A stretch of DNA of 64,000 nt from Candidatus Krumholzibacteriia bacterium (GTDB taxonomy: Bacteria; Krumholzibacteriota; Krumholzibacteriia; WVZY01; JAKEHA01), in the NCBI GenBank assembly GCA_029865265.1, contig JAOUHG010000003.1, positions 107,464-171,463 on the forward strand, written 5' to 3'. This document shows, piece by piece, positions 39,672 to 48,644 of this stretch. The notes under the pieces are model-generated. The model saw nothing but the letters and a program-made list of their open reading frames with translations, had not been told where the DNA came from and searched no databases. How positions within the stretch are numbered: position 1 is the stretch's first letter; every line of letters starts with the position of its first letter. Position numbers and translations under genes: made by a program.

Positions 39672-41005
39672 TGTACTTCCTCCTTCTTCTCGGTAATCGC
39701 CACCACGGGCAGGAACTTGGCAAACAGGAGGAACATCATGAAGAAGAACCCGAACGTGCCGATGGTGATGCTGATCTCGATCATCGACGGCTTGTAGGCG
39801 CCCCACGCGTAGGGGACGAACTCCTTCGAGAGCGACGTAATGATGATTACAAAGCGCTCGAGCCACATGCCGATGTTGACGAAGATCGACGTGACAAAAA
39901 GGTATGGCAGGCTGCGTCGCAGCTTCTTGATGAACAGCGGCAAGGGCACGATCATGTTGCAGAACACCATGCCCCAGTACTGATATTTGTAGTGCCCGGT
40001 GGCGCGGTCGGCGAAGATGCCGAACTCGTATACGTTACCGCTGTAGTAAGACAGGATGAACTCGATGATGTAGGCGTAACCCACGATCATCGAGGTGAAG
40101 AGCATGGTCTTGGCCAGCTTTTCGAAGTGGTCGATGGGCATCACCCGGTCCAGCTTCTGGATCTTGCGCATGGGGATGCACAGGGTCATCACCATGGCGC
40201 AGCCGGAGAAAATGGCACCGGCCACGAAATAGGGCGCAAAGATGGTGGTATGCCAGCCCGGCACCAGGCCCATGGCGAAGTCCCACGAAACCACCGAGTG
40301 CACCGACAGCACCAGCGGCGCGGCAAACCCGGCCAGCAGCGCGTAGAGCATGTTGTAGTTGCGCCACTGCGTCTTGGTGCCCAGCCAGCCCAGCGACAGC
40401 GCGCTGTAGACGTGGCGGCTGAAGCCCTTGGTGTAGCGCTTGACGATGGCGAAGTCAGGAATCAGCCCGACATAGAAGAACACCACACTGATGGTGAGGT
40501 AGGTCGAAACCGCGAATACGTCCCACTCCAGCGGCGACTTGAAGTTGGTCCACAGCAGGCGCTGGTTGGGATACGGAAGCAGCCAGAAGAAATACCAGGC
40601 GCGGCCCAGGTGGATCAGCGGGTACATGCCGGCGCACATGACCGCGATCACGGTCATGGCCTCCGCGGCACGGTTGAAGCTGGCGCGGAACTTGGAGCGG
40701 AACAGGAACAGCACCGCGGAAATGAGCGTTCCCGAGTGCGCGATACCCACCCAGAACACGAAGTTGACGATGTACACACCCCAGCCCACCGGGTTCTGCT
40801 GGCCGCCCACACCGATGCCCTTGTAGATCTGCCAGGCCCACGCCCCCAGCAGGCAAACCCCGAAAACAACGGCGAAGAACCCGACCAGCGCCCAGTACCC
40901 CAGGCCCGGCTTCTGCATGGCGGAAATGACGTCGCGCTCTATCTGAAGCCGCGCCTCGGAGGCGGGGTGCGTCGCGCCGGACCCGGCCGCGGTCTTATGC
41001 GTCAT
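39668..41005 (-). CDS. actC: Alternative complex III membrane subunit ActC (NrfD-like)
   Basis: 445 residues from the ATG at 41005, overlapping actB by 11 bases. A polytopic NrfD/PsrC-family protein with about ten helices; it holds the quinol site facing the ActB iron-sulfur chain. Characteristic stretches are FWVGIAHSGTLISAVLFLFRSKFRASFNRAAEAMTV and VSWDFAMGLVPGWHTTIFAPYFVAGAIFSG. It runs straight into actD. Family assignment is firm. Confidence 0.92.
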   Translation of the reverse strand: MTHKTAAGSGATHPASEARLQIERDVISAMQKPGLGYWALVGFFAVVFGVCLLGAWAWQIYKGIGVGGQQNPVGWGVYIVNFVFWVGIAHSGTLISAVLFLFRSKFRASFNRAAEAMTVIAVMCAGMYPLIHLGRAWYFFWLLPYPNQRLLWTNFKSPLEWDVFAVSTYLTISVVFFYVGLIPDFAIVKRYTKGFSRHVYSALSLGWLGTKTQWRNYNMLYALLAGFAAPLVLSVHSVVSWDFAMGLVPGWHTTIFAPYFVAGAIFSGCAMVMTLCIPMRKIQKLDRVMPIDHFEKLAKTMLFTSMIVGYAYIIEFILSYYSGNVYEFGIFADRATGHYKYQYWGMVFCNMIVPLPLFIKKLRRSLPYLFVTSIFVNIGMWLERFVIIITSLSKEFVPYAWGAYKPSMIEISITIGTFGFFFMMFLLFAKFLPVVAITEKKEEVH

Positions 41006-43817
41006 GACCGTTTCCCTTCTTGAGGTAGAACACACCGGGGCTCGTGCCCAGTTCCTCCAACAGACGCGTCGAGCGCGAATCGTGCGCCCACTTGTAGACC
41101 TCCGAATTCTCGTCCAGCAGGTTGCCGAACACGATGGCATTGCCCGGGCACGACTGCGCGCACGCGGTGGTCAGGTCGCCCTCGCGGATGTCGCGCTTTT
41201 CGTCCTTGGCCACGTCGCGGGCCTTGCGGATTCGCTGCACGCAGAACGTGCACTTCTCCATGACGCCCTTGCCGCGAACCGACACATCGGGGTTGACCAT
41301 GAGGTCCATCGGGTGCGGGCGCTTGCTGAAGTCGAACCAGTTGAAGCGGCGCTGCTTGTACGAACAGTTGTTGGCGCAGTAACGCGTACCCACGCAGCGG
41401 TTGTACACCTGTGCGTTGAGTCCTTCGTCGTTGTGGTAGGTGGCGTACACCGGGCAAACCGGCTCGCACGGCGCATAATCACAGTGCTGACACATGGTCG
41501 GAACGAAATCTGCCTGCGATCCATCCGCCGCGTAGTAGGGCTCGATGCGAATCCACTGCATCTCCCGGCCCTTGAGGTGCTCGTCGCGTCCCGTCAGAGC
41601 CACGTTGTTCTCGATGGTGCAGGCCGCGATGCAGGCCGAACACCCCGTGCACTTGTCCATGTCGATGGCCATGGCCCAGCGGTATTTCGGGTAGCTGGGC
41701 TCCGGGTAGAAGGAGACGTCCTCGCGCGCGGGCTCGTGCCCGTGCCCCTCCGCGTGCTCCTTTTCGATGCGGCCCAGCGCCCCGAAGTGCGCGGGATGCT
41801 CACCCGGCACGGGGGCGCGCCCCTCCGCCGCGGTCGATCCCGACACGATGGTGGTGCGCACACGCCGCCCCGTGGGTCGCACGCTCAGTTCGCCCACCAG
41901 CACCCCGGCCTCTCCACTTGCGCGCGACCAGCCGGCCGGAACGGCCACCACCCCCCGCTGCACCATATACACGTCCTGCGCCAGCCCCGGCTGCGTGCGT
42001 ACCGGCAGACGCGCGGACCAACCGCCGGCGCGCAGTTCCACTTCGTCCTCGTCGCGCACACCCAGCGCACCCGCGGTTGCCGGACCCACCGACACCCACG
42101 CGTCCCAGGTCACCGCGGATAGCGGGTCGGGAATCTCGCGCAGCAACTCCAGAGACTCGCCGCGGCCGTCGTACCAGCGAAGCGAAGGCGCCACCACCAG
42201 CACGGTGCCCGTCGCGGGCGCGGCGTCGAAGGTAAAACGGTGGTCGGCGTCGCGCAGTGCGGGACGCGTTCCGTCGCGCGCCCCACGATCGACGTAGCCC
42301 TTGTTGAGCATCTCGTCGACGGCCACGCCGTACTCGCGCGTCCAGCGATCGGTCACGTACTGTTGATAGGTGGTCGCGGGTACCAGCCCGGCTTCGATCA
42401 TGATGCGCAGCAGGACGTCACCCTCCGACAACGTGTCGAAGAGCGGCTGCATGGCCGGCTGCACCGCATTGAGTACCCCGGCGGCGGGCTCCGCGTCGCC
42501 CCACGACTCCAGCGCGTGCGAGAGCGGCAGTACCACGTCGCAACGCTCCAGCGTGGGGTTCATGGCGTCACCCACGCCGACCAGCAGTGCCGCGCGCCCC
42601 AGCGCCTTTTCGAAGCGCTCGTCGGACAGACGCCCCACCGGGTCGACCTGGAACAGGATGAGCGTGCCCACCCGCCCCGCCTCCAGACGCTGGGACAGGC
42701 GGTCGATGTCAGCCATGCTGCCAACCCTGGAGTAGTCCGTGACGCGGGCGAAATCGACCGTGCGCCCGTGCATGCCGCAGGCGGACTGGATGAGCGCGGC
42801 CAGGTGCGCGGTATCGAGTCCACTGTCGCCCGCCACCGATACGCCGCCCGCCACCAGCAGCGGATTGGACGCACGTGCAAGCGCCTCCGCCATGTGGTCG
42901 AGCGATTCGCGCGAAATCCCGGAGAGTTCGCTGGCGCGTTCCGCGCTCATCGCCGGCACGCGATTCACGTGGGCCATGGTGCGCGAATCGAGCGAACGGT
43001 GACCCGCCAGGTAGTGCAGCAGGAACGCCAGCACGTGCGCCTCGGTACCGGGACGCGCCACCATGCGATGCGATGCCTTGAAACCGGTCATCGAGGCGTG
43101 TGGTTCCACGTGGTACCAGGCGAAGGCACCGCCCCGGTCGCGGCGCCGGGCCAGCGCCCGCGAGAACGCAACCGGATTGCCGTAGGTCTCCAGCACGTCC
43201 GCGCCCACCGTGACGATGATATCCGCCTCGTCGGGCCGCAATGCCGGGACCACCGGTTGATCGAACAGCGCGCGATTGGCCTCGCGGACGGCGGCGTAGG
43301 AAAACAACTCGAACTCGGGCAGGCGGCGCACGCCGCTGCGGGTGCTGAACTCTCCCACCAGCGCAGAGAACGAGCCCGACGTGCGCCCGGACAGAAACGC
43401 GTGCTCTCCATTGCCCTTGATCGCGCCCGCAATCCTCGGCAACGCCTGTTCCCAGGTGGCGGGCGCGAGCGCACCCGACGCATCCTTCATGAGCGGCTGG
43501 CGGATGCGGTTCACGGAATAGAGACGGTTGAGCGAGGCCTGCCCGCGGATGCACAGCGCCCCGTCGCTGACCGGATGCGCGGCGAGGCCCTCGACCTTCA
43601 CCGGGCGGGCGTCGCGCACGCGCGCGCTGATGCCGCAGTTGGCCGGACACTCGGTGCACGACGTCGCCAGGTAGGTCGCCTCACCCGGAACGAGCCCATC
43701 CTCGGGCGGAACCAGGTACGGGATGATTTTCTCCGACTTGCGGCTGACATCGCAGCCGGCGAGCACGGAGGCGCCCGACGCGACTCCCACCCATCTCAAG
43801 AACTCTCGCCTGTCCAT
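40995..43817 (-). CDS. actB: Alternative complex III iron-sulfur subunit ActB (molybdopterin-like plus ferredoxin domains)
   Basis: 940 residues. The N-terminus MDRREFLRWVGVASG is a twin-arginine signal and is followed by a lipobox (LAGC, Cys22), so the protein is probably exported folded and lipid-anchored. Residues 50-650 resemble molybdopterin oxidoreductases, with a CxxCxxxC set (54, 57, 61) and LCIRGQ. Residues 700-900 form a four-cluster ferredoxin domain (CTGCSACIAAC, CQHCDYAPCEPVC, CVGTRYCANNC, CTFCVQRI, CAQSCPGN). It passes electrons from quinol to the c haems. No molybdenum-ligating residue is evident, as expected for ActB. It precedes actC. Confidence 0.93.
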   Translation of the reverse strand: MDRREFLRWVGVASGASVLAGCDVSRKSEKIIPYLVPPEDGLVPGEATYLATSCTECPANCGISARVRDARPVKVEGLAAHPVSDGALCIRGQASLNRLYSVNRIRQPLMKDASGALAPATWEQALPRIAGAIKGNGEHAFLSGRTSGSFSALVGEFSTRSGVRRLPEFELFSYAAVREANRALFDQPVVPALRPDEADIIVTVGADVLETYGNPVAFSRALARRRDRGGAFAWYHVEPHASMTGFKASHRMVARPGTEAHVLAFLLHYLAGHRSLDSRTMAHVNRVPAMSAERASELSGISRESLDHMAEALARASNPLLVAGGVSVAGDSGLDTAHLAALIQSACGMHGRTVDFARVTDYSRVGSMADIDRLSQRLEAGRVGTLILFQVDPVGRLSDERFEKALGRAALLVGVGDAMNPTLERCDVVLPLSHALESWGDAEPAAGVLNAVQPAMQPLFDTLSEGDVLLRIMIEAGLVPATTYQQYVTDRWTREYGVAVDEMLNKGYVDRGARDGTRPALRDADHRFTFDAAPATGTVLVVAPSLRWYDGRGESLELLREIPDPLSAVTWDAWVSVGPATAGALGVRDEDEVELRAGGWSARLPVRTQPGLAQDVYMVQRGVVAVPAGWSRASGEAGVLVGELSVRPTGRRVRTTIVSGSTAAEGRAPVPGEHPAHFGALGRIEKEHAEGHGHEPAREDVSFYPEPSYPKYRWAMAIDMDKCTGCSACIAACTIENNVALTGRDEHLKGREMQWIRIEPYYAADGSQADFVPTMCQHCDYAPCEPVCPVYATYHNDEGLNAQVYNRCVGTRYCANNCSYKQRRFNWFDFSKRPHPMDLMVNPDVSVRGKGVMEKCTFCVQRIRKARDVAKDEKRDIREGDLTTACAQSCPGNAIVFGNLLDENSEVYKWAHDSRSTRLLEELGTSPGVFYLKKGNGHDA

Positions 43818-43842
43818 ACCGTGCGGGCCTCCGTTCCTTCCT

Positions 43843-44361
43843 CTACATGTGGCAGATCAAGCAATCGGTGGGCGCGTCGTTCTCGGTGTGACACGACACA
43901 CACCAGCCCATCTTGAGCGAACTCACCTGGCGTACCTGGGCCATCGCGGCCAGCTCCCCGTGACACTGTTCGCACGCCACGCCCTTGGCCACATGACGCT
44001 TGTGGGAGAAATACACGTGCTTTCTGATGCGAATACTGTGCACCCGGTTCCAGGGTATCGGCTCCTGGTTGTTCCAGTACTCGGTGAGCTTCTGTACGCC
44101 CGCGGTTTCGGTCTTGACCGCCACGTGGCAGTCCATGCACTTCTTCATGGGCGGCACGCCCGCAAAGGCCGACTTGTCCGCCGTCTCATGGCAGAACAGG
44201 CACTGGAGATTCAGCTTGCCGACGTGAACCTCATGGCTGAACGCGATGGGCTGCTCCGGCGGCTGCCGGTGCATCGCCCACCGGAAGCCGAGCAGGAGGA
44301 TCAGGACGGCGAACAGCGCGAAGTATCCAAGGATCGCCGCGCTAATGACTCGTCTGGCCAC
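43843..44361 (-). CDS. actA: Alternative complex III pentahaem cytochrome c subunit ActA
   Basis: 172 residues from a GTG at 44361 with AGAGG upstream; the longest open frame begins at 44394, inside the preceding gene. One membrane anchor (near residues 5-25) precedes five CxxCH sites: CLFCH, CMDCH, CEQCH, CVSCH and CLICH, matching the pentahaem ActA. Histidines in FSHEVHVGK and FSHKRHVAK are likely axial ligands. It carries electrons from ActB to cytochrome c or directly to the oxidase. It overlaps the cytochrome fusion gene upstream by 20 bases. Confidence 0.9.
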   Translation of the reverse strand: MARRVISAAILGYFALFAVLILLLGFRWAMHRQPPEQPIAFSHEVHVGKLNLQCLFCHETADKSAFAGVPPMKKCMDCHVAVKTETAGVQKLTEYWNNQEPIPWNRVHSIRIRKHVYFSHKRHVAKGVACEQCHGELAAMAQVRQVSSLKMGWCVSCHTENDAPTDCLICHM

Positions 44362-45697
44362 TTTGCACCTCTGTCTGGGTCGGCGTTTCGGCATCCGGCT
44401 GTGCGCCGCCGGCCGGCGCCATCTGTCCGAGCAGGTACTCGGCCACGGCCCTCGCGGCGGCCGAGCTGAGCCCCGGGTTCGGCATGGGCGGATACGCGGG
44501 ATCCATCTTCACCGGGTTGAGCATGAAGTTCTGCAGGTTGTCCGGGTTCCCCGCGTATTTTGGAAGCACCGCGTTCAGCGGCGGTCCCACGAGTTTCTCG
44601 TTCATGCGATGGCATTGCATGCACACCGAGTTGAAGGTCTCCTCACCCAGGTTGCGGCCGGCCCTGGCCGCCATGGCAGCCTCGATGAGCGCCTCCTGTT
44701 CCGCGCGTTCCCGGTCGGTCTTGATCGCGATCAGGCGCGCGTGCTCACGATTGGCGTTGGCCATGGATCGCACGTCGAACGTGCTGCTGAGAACGAAGAC
44801 GAGGATGAACAGGCTGAAGGTCGTGGCCCCGAACCGCGCACGGCTGGAGCGCAGCGCGCCCACGAAGGCGTACGCGATGAGCATGGTCACCAGCGTCACC
44901 GAAATGCCCAGCGCGTAGACGACGCGATCGAACACCACGTCGGCAGAGGTGAAGACGTAGAGCAGGTTGAATACCGGCACCGCAAAACAGAAGGCGAGAC
45001 CCAGCCCCGCGCCGAAGCGCCGCGCGAACTGGGCGTAGTCGGCGTCGGTGACACCCTCGCGGCCGCGCCAGCGCAGCACGAAGAACAGGATGGCGGCCCC
45101 GGTCAGGCCCAGCCCCAGGTGCACAAACAGGAGGAATTTCCAGATCACGTTCCAGTTGAGGACCAGGATGGCGGCGTTCTTGAGCCGGAACCACTTCTCG
45201 GGATCCTGCAGGCGGACAATCGCGCTCAGGAGCACGAAGTAGGAACCACTCAGCAGCGCAAGCCCCGCGGTGCCCAGCCCCATGTGCAGACGAAAATTGG
45301 CCGCGCGCTCACGAAACGAACCGCGGTACAGGCCCAGCAGCGACAACCCCAGGATCACCCCCGGAATGGGCAGCACGATGTAGAGCAGCGGGAAATTGAC
45401 CGCCCCCACGAACCACTGCCCGTACAGGAACGGCAGAACCAGCAGCGGCATCACACCGAGCACCAGCATGGGCACCCGATTGCCGAGCGACATCCCGATC
45501 AGGTCGCCGGCCAGCCGCGCGAAACGCGGGTTGGGCATTTCGCTGTCGGAGAAGGTGAGCCACATGGCCACCGCGGTGGAGCCGATCACGAGCGCGATGT
45601 ACGGCAGGTGGATGGTGTACGTGACCACCGCCAGAAACTCCAGGAGTCTCAGGTGAACGGCCGTTGGCTCGATGACGTGCTGACTGAAAAAGTCCAT
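44342..45697 (-). CDS. Polytopic membrane protein with fused C-terminal c-type cytochrome domain
   Basis: 451 residues. The first 310 or so contain about eight hydrophobic helices with several histidines near the first (HLRLLEF, TIHLPYIAL), faintly recalling cytochrome bd-type or other di-haem membrane proteins; I do not recognise the family with confidence. A helical linker leads to a monohaem domain with CMQCH (359-363) and a likely axial Met in YPPMPNPG (near 405), followed by a Gln/Thr-rich tail. It lies between ctaB and actA, so it probably moves electrons between complex III and caa3 oxidase, perhaps filling the role of the missing ActE. Confidence 0.7.
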   Translation of the reverse strand: MDFFSQHVIEPTAVHLRLLEFLAVVTYTIHLPYIALVIGSTAVAMWLTFSDSEMPNPRFARLAGDLIGMSLGNRVPMLVLGVMPLLVLPFLYGQWFVGAVNFPLLYIVLPIPGVILGLSLLGLYRGSFRERAANFRLHMGLGTAGLALLSGSYFVLLSAIVRLQDPEKWFRLKNAAILVLNWNVIWKFLLFVHLGLGLTGAAILFFVLRWRGREGVTDADYAQFARRFGAGLGLAFCFAVPVFNLLYVFTSADVVFDRVVYALGISVTLVTMLIAYAFVGALRSSRARFGATTFSLFILVFVLSSTFDVRSMANANREHARLIAIKTDRERAEQEALIEAAMAARAGRNLGEETFNSVCMQCHRMNEKLVGPPLNAVLPKYAGNPDNLQNFMLNPVKMDPAYPPMPNPGLSSAAARAVAEYLLGQMAPAGGAQPDAETPTQTEVQSGQTSH

Positions 45698-45716
45698 GAA
45701 TCGCCTTCCCGCTCCT

Positions 45717-46562
45717 CTATCCGACGAGTCCGCTGAGCGACAGCACTGAAATCACGACCAGCGCATACAGGTTGATGTGATGGAACGCGAGGACTTCGCC
45801 GTCCGAACGCACCATTGTCATCGCGTGCCAACCGAGCCACAGCGAGGCCACCGCGAGCCCCACCTGCGCCCACAACGCCGAAGATACGCCAAACATCGGC
45901 ATGGAAACGCAGGCCACGGCGGTTGCGAGCATCCACACAAAGATGATCCGCGACAACTGCCGGCGCGAGAACAACGCGGTCAGCGTCGGCAGTCCGGCAC
46001 GCGCGTAGTCGTCACCGATGCGCAGCAGCAGCAACCAGAAGTGCGGCACCTGCCACACGAAGAAGAAGAACGCGACCGCCGCGATACGCGGGTCGGTCAG
46101 CAGTCCCCCGCCCATCACCCAGCCGATGACCGGAGGCAGCGCGCCCACCACGCCGCCCGGAATGGCGGCGAACGCGGAGACCCGCTTCAAGGGCGTGTAG
46201 ATGCCGTTGTACCAGATCACGGTGCAGGCGCCGATTGCAACTGCAGCCAGGTTTCCGGAAAGAAACGCGAATCCGGCGGCGAGCAACGCCAGCGCCCACA
46301 GCAGGCCCGCGGTGCGCGACATGCGCCCCGACGGGATGGGGCGCTTCTCGGTGCGCCGCATGCGCGCGTCTATCGCGACCTCCTGCACCTGATTCAACGC
46401 GCCCGCTCCCCCGGCCAGAAAGAACACCCCGGCGATGAGCGGCGCCAGTTCGGCGGTCACGGCGCGCGCGGCCAGGAAATAGCCCGTCAGCGCGGACGCC
46501 GTCGCGAGCACCGCAATGCGAACCTTCATGAGTTCGAGCACCATGCCGGCCATTCGCGTCAT
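45717..46562 (-). CDS. ctaB: Protoheme IX farnesyltransferase (haem O synthase)
   Basis: 281 residues with eight or nine helices. A UbiA-superfamily enzyme that farnesylates haem b to haem O for the oxidase. The first prenyl-PP motif reads NQVQEVAIDARMRRTEKRP, where the more common NxxxDxxxD has Glu in place of the first Asp; RPIPSG is intact. The second Asp-rich region is weaker (RIGDDYARAGLPTL). It sits 19 bases before the membrane cytochrome gene and one base after ctaC. Confidence 0.9.
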   Translation of the reverse strand: MTRMAGMVLELMKVRIAVLATASALTGYFLAARAVTAELAPLIAGVFFLAGGAGALNQVQEVAIDARMRRTEKRPIPSGRMSRTAGLLWALALLAAGFAFLSGNLAAVAIGACTVIWYNGIYTPLKRVSAFAAIPGGVVGALPPVIGWVMGGGLLTDPRIAAVAFFFFVWQVPHFWLLLLRIGDDYARAGLPTLTALFSRRQLSRIIFVWMLATAVACVSMPMFGVSSALWAQVGLAVASLWLGWHAMTMVRSDGEVLAFHHINLYALVVISVLSLSGLVG

Positions 46563-46563
46563 G

Positions 46564-47520
46564 CTATTTGAGACTCTTGATGTAAGCGGTGAGCGCCTTG
46601 ATCTCGGCGTCGTTGACGATGCCCTTCTGCGAGGGCATCAGGGGCTGGAACCCCTGCACGATATCGGCGGCCGGCTCCAGAATGGAGTTCTTGATGTACT
46701 CGTCGTCCACCTCTATCTGGCGCGTCTCGCCGGCGGTCACCACGGTGGCGCTGTGGCCGTAGATCCCCTTGAAGGAGGGACCGATGAGGCGGCTGCCGTC
46801 GGCGCTGTGGCATGCGGTGCACCCCCGGGATTGCGAGAGCGACTTGCCCAGCGCGATGACCGCGGGATCCGAGGCGTCGGCCTCCGCCGCGGCCTGGATC
46901 GCGACCACCTTCTCGCCCTCCGCGGCGAGCCAGGCGTCGTAGTCCTCCTGGGTCATCACGTGTACCTTGGTGAGCATGGCCGAGTGCTGGTTGCCGCAGT
47001 ATTCGGCACAGAACACGTCGTAATCGCCCAGTTCCGTGGCCTCGAACCACAGGAACAGGTCGGGAATTCCCGGCACCGCGTCCTGCTTCACCTTGAACGC
47101 GGGAATGAAGTAGCTGTGCAGCACGTCGGTGGAGGTGAGATTGAGCTTCACCGGCCGGTTCACCGGCACGTAGAGCGCCGGACTCTGCACGCCGTTCGAG
47201 TACTCGTGGTTCCACGACCACATGCGCCCGGTCACGTTCACCTGGATGGCGTCCGCGGGCGGCGTCTTGAGCACCTTGTAGCCCTCCCACCCGTACCAGA
47301 AGAAGCCGAAGGCAAGAATGGTGGGAATGACCGTCCATATGATCTCGAGGGTGGTATGCCCGTGCACGTCTTCGCCCACCGGCCGGCTGCGGCGGTTGTA
47401 GCGCAACGCAAAATAGATCATCACCAGCGTTATGCCGATGAGCATGGCCAGCGAAACGGCCGAAATGAACAGGATCGGGCCGTTTACTGCGTCGGATGTG
47501 GTCGATAGACGACTGAGCAT
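46564..47520 (-). CDS. ctaC: Cytochrome c oxidase subunit II with fused cytochrome c (caa3 type)
   Basis: 318 residues. Two membrane helices (residues 17-38, 62-85) anchor a cupredoxin with a complete CuA site: VLHSYFIPAF, then CAEYCGNQHSAM. The C-terminal 100 residues are a cytochrome c domain with CTACH (near 236) and a probable axial Met in PLMPSQKG. It accepts electrons and feeds haem a. No N-terminal lipobox is seen. Confidence 0.94.
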   Translation of the reverse strand: MLSRLSTTSDAVNGPILFISAVSLAMLIGITLVMIYFALRYNRRSRPVGEDVHGHTTLEIIWTVIPTILAFGFFWYGWEGYKVLKTPPADAIQVNVTGRMWSWNHEYSNGVQSPALYVPVNRPVKLNLTSTDVLHSYFIPAFKVKQDAVPGIPDLFLWFEATELGDYDVFCAEYCGNQHSAMLTKVHVMTQEDYDAWLAAEGEKVVAIQAAAEADASDPAVIALGKSLSQSRGCTACHSADGSRLIGPSFKGIYGHSATVVTAGETRQIEVDDEYIKNSILEPAADIVQGFQPLMPSQKGIVNDAEIKALTAYIKSLK

Positions 47521-47524
47521 TTGG

Positions 47525-47833
47525 CTACCTGAAAAGCGTGTCGGTAAAGGTCAGGCCGATATTGATGGTCATGATGATGATCACGATCAGCAGCAGGCGT
47601 TGGAACGTCTTGCTCTCGTATTTCAGATGCATGAACACGTACAGAACGATGGCGGCCTTGATCATGGCAATGACCAGTGCCACCAGCACGCTCGCGCTGC
47701 CAAAGTGCATCCCCGCCGCCGTGACCGTGATGGCGGTCAGAACCAGCAAGGAGAACCAGGTCAGGAAGTACGTGCCGTACCCGACCGGCTCGTGCGCTTC
47801 CTCATCGTGCCCATGATGTGCGTCTTGGCTCAT
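47525..47833 (-). CDS. ctaF: Cytochrome c oxidase subunit IV
   Basis: 102 residues. A His/Glu-rich N-terminus (HHGHDEEAHEP) is followed by three membrane helices; ALVIAMIKAAIVLYVFMHLKYESK is the diagnostic stretch of prokaryotic subunit IV (COX4_pro). It is an accessory, assembly-stabilising subunit, between ctaE and ctaC. Confidence 0.9.
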   Translation of the reverse strand: MSQDAHHGHDEEAHEPVGYGTYFLTWFSLLVLTAITVTAAGMHFGSASVLVALVIAMIKAAIVLYVFMHLKYESKTFQRLLLIVIIIMTINIGLTFTDTLFR

Positions 47834-47855
47834 GCGTCCTCCGAAAACGTCACCG

Positions 47856-48644
47856 CTAGGTGATCAGATAGAAGAGCGGGAACAGGAAAATCCACACGAT
47901 GTCGACGATATGCCAGTAGAGACCCGAATTCTCCAGCAGGTTGAAATCGGCCACCTTGAAGCGATTCTTGACCGGCCAGTAACTGGTGCCGATGTCGATG
48001 CGACGAATGGAGGTGTCGATCTCCTCGCCGGTCCACAACGTCCGGCCCTCCTTGTCCACGATGGCGATGCGGCCACCCTCCGCCTGGCCCAACCCGTGAC
48101 CGGCCACGAACGAAACCTTCGCGTTGGGCTGCTTCGACACACGGAAGAACATGACCGTGAGCAGAACTACACCCACCAGAACGTGAATCCCGTGCACACC
48201 CGCCATCGTGAAATAGAGGCCGAAGAAGAGAATCTCGCCCTTGGAGTGCGCGAGCAGGTATTCGGAGCCCGGATAGATGCCGTGGTGGAACTTCGCCCCC
48301 CACTCGAAATACTTGATGACGAGGAACGCGATACCGCACAACACCGTGACCGCAAGCATGCTCAGGGCCAGCTTGCGATTGCCATGGTGGGTGGCCGCGA
48401 TCGACAGGGCCATGGTGAGACTGCTGGTCAGCAGGATCAGCGTGTTGATGGTGCCGAGCAGCGTATTCAACTCTTCCGCCGCCAGGTGGAAGTCCGTCGC
48501 GTACTCGGACCGGTAGACCGAATACAGAATGAACATCCCGCCAAAAAGGATCACTTCCGTAATCAGGAAGAGCCAGATGGCGAACTTCGAACCCGTGTAA
48601 TCCTTGTGGGTCGGAAGCGCAATCGAGTGCGGGTGGGAGCTCAT
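47856..48644 (-). CDS. ctaE: Cytochrome c oxidase subunit III with a soluble insertion
   Basis: 262 residues. Helices match COX3 (FAIWLFLITEVILFGGMF; GLYFTMAGVHGIHVLVGV; GLYWHIVDIVWIFLFPLFY). Between the last two helices lies an inserted polar segment, residues about 171-236, which is unusual for the family and reads like a small beta-hairpin domain (GRIAIVDKEGRTLWTGEEI). The ATG overlaps the ctaD stop (ATGA). Confidence 0.92.
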   Translation of the reverse strand: MSSHPHSIALPTHKDYTGSKFAIWLFLITEVILFGGMFILYSVYRSEYATDFHLAAEELNTLLGTINTLILLTSSLTMALSIAATHHGNRKLALSMLAVTVLCGIAFLVIKYFEWGAKFHHGIYPGSEYLLAHSKGEILFFGLYFTMAGVHGIHVLVGVVLLTVMFFRVSKQPNAKVSFVAGHGLGQAEGGRIAIVDKEGRTLWTGEEIDTSIRRIDIGTSYWPVKNRFKVADFNLLENSGLYWHIVDIVWIFLFPLFYLIT

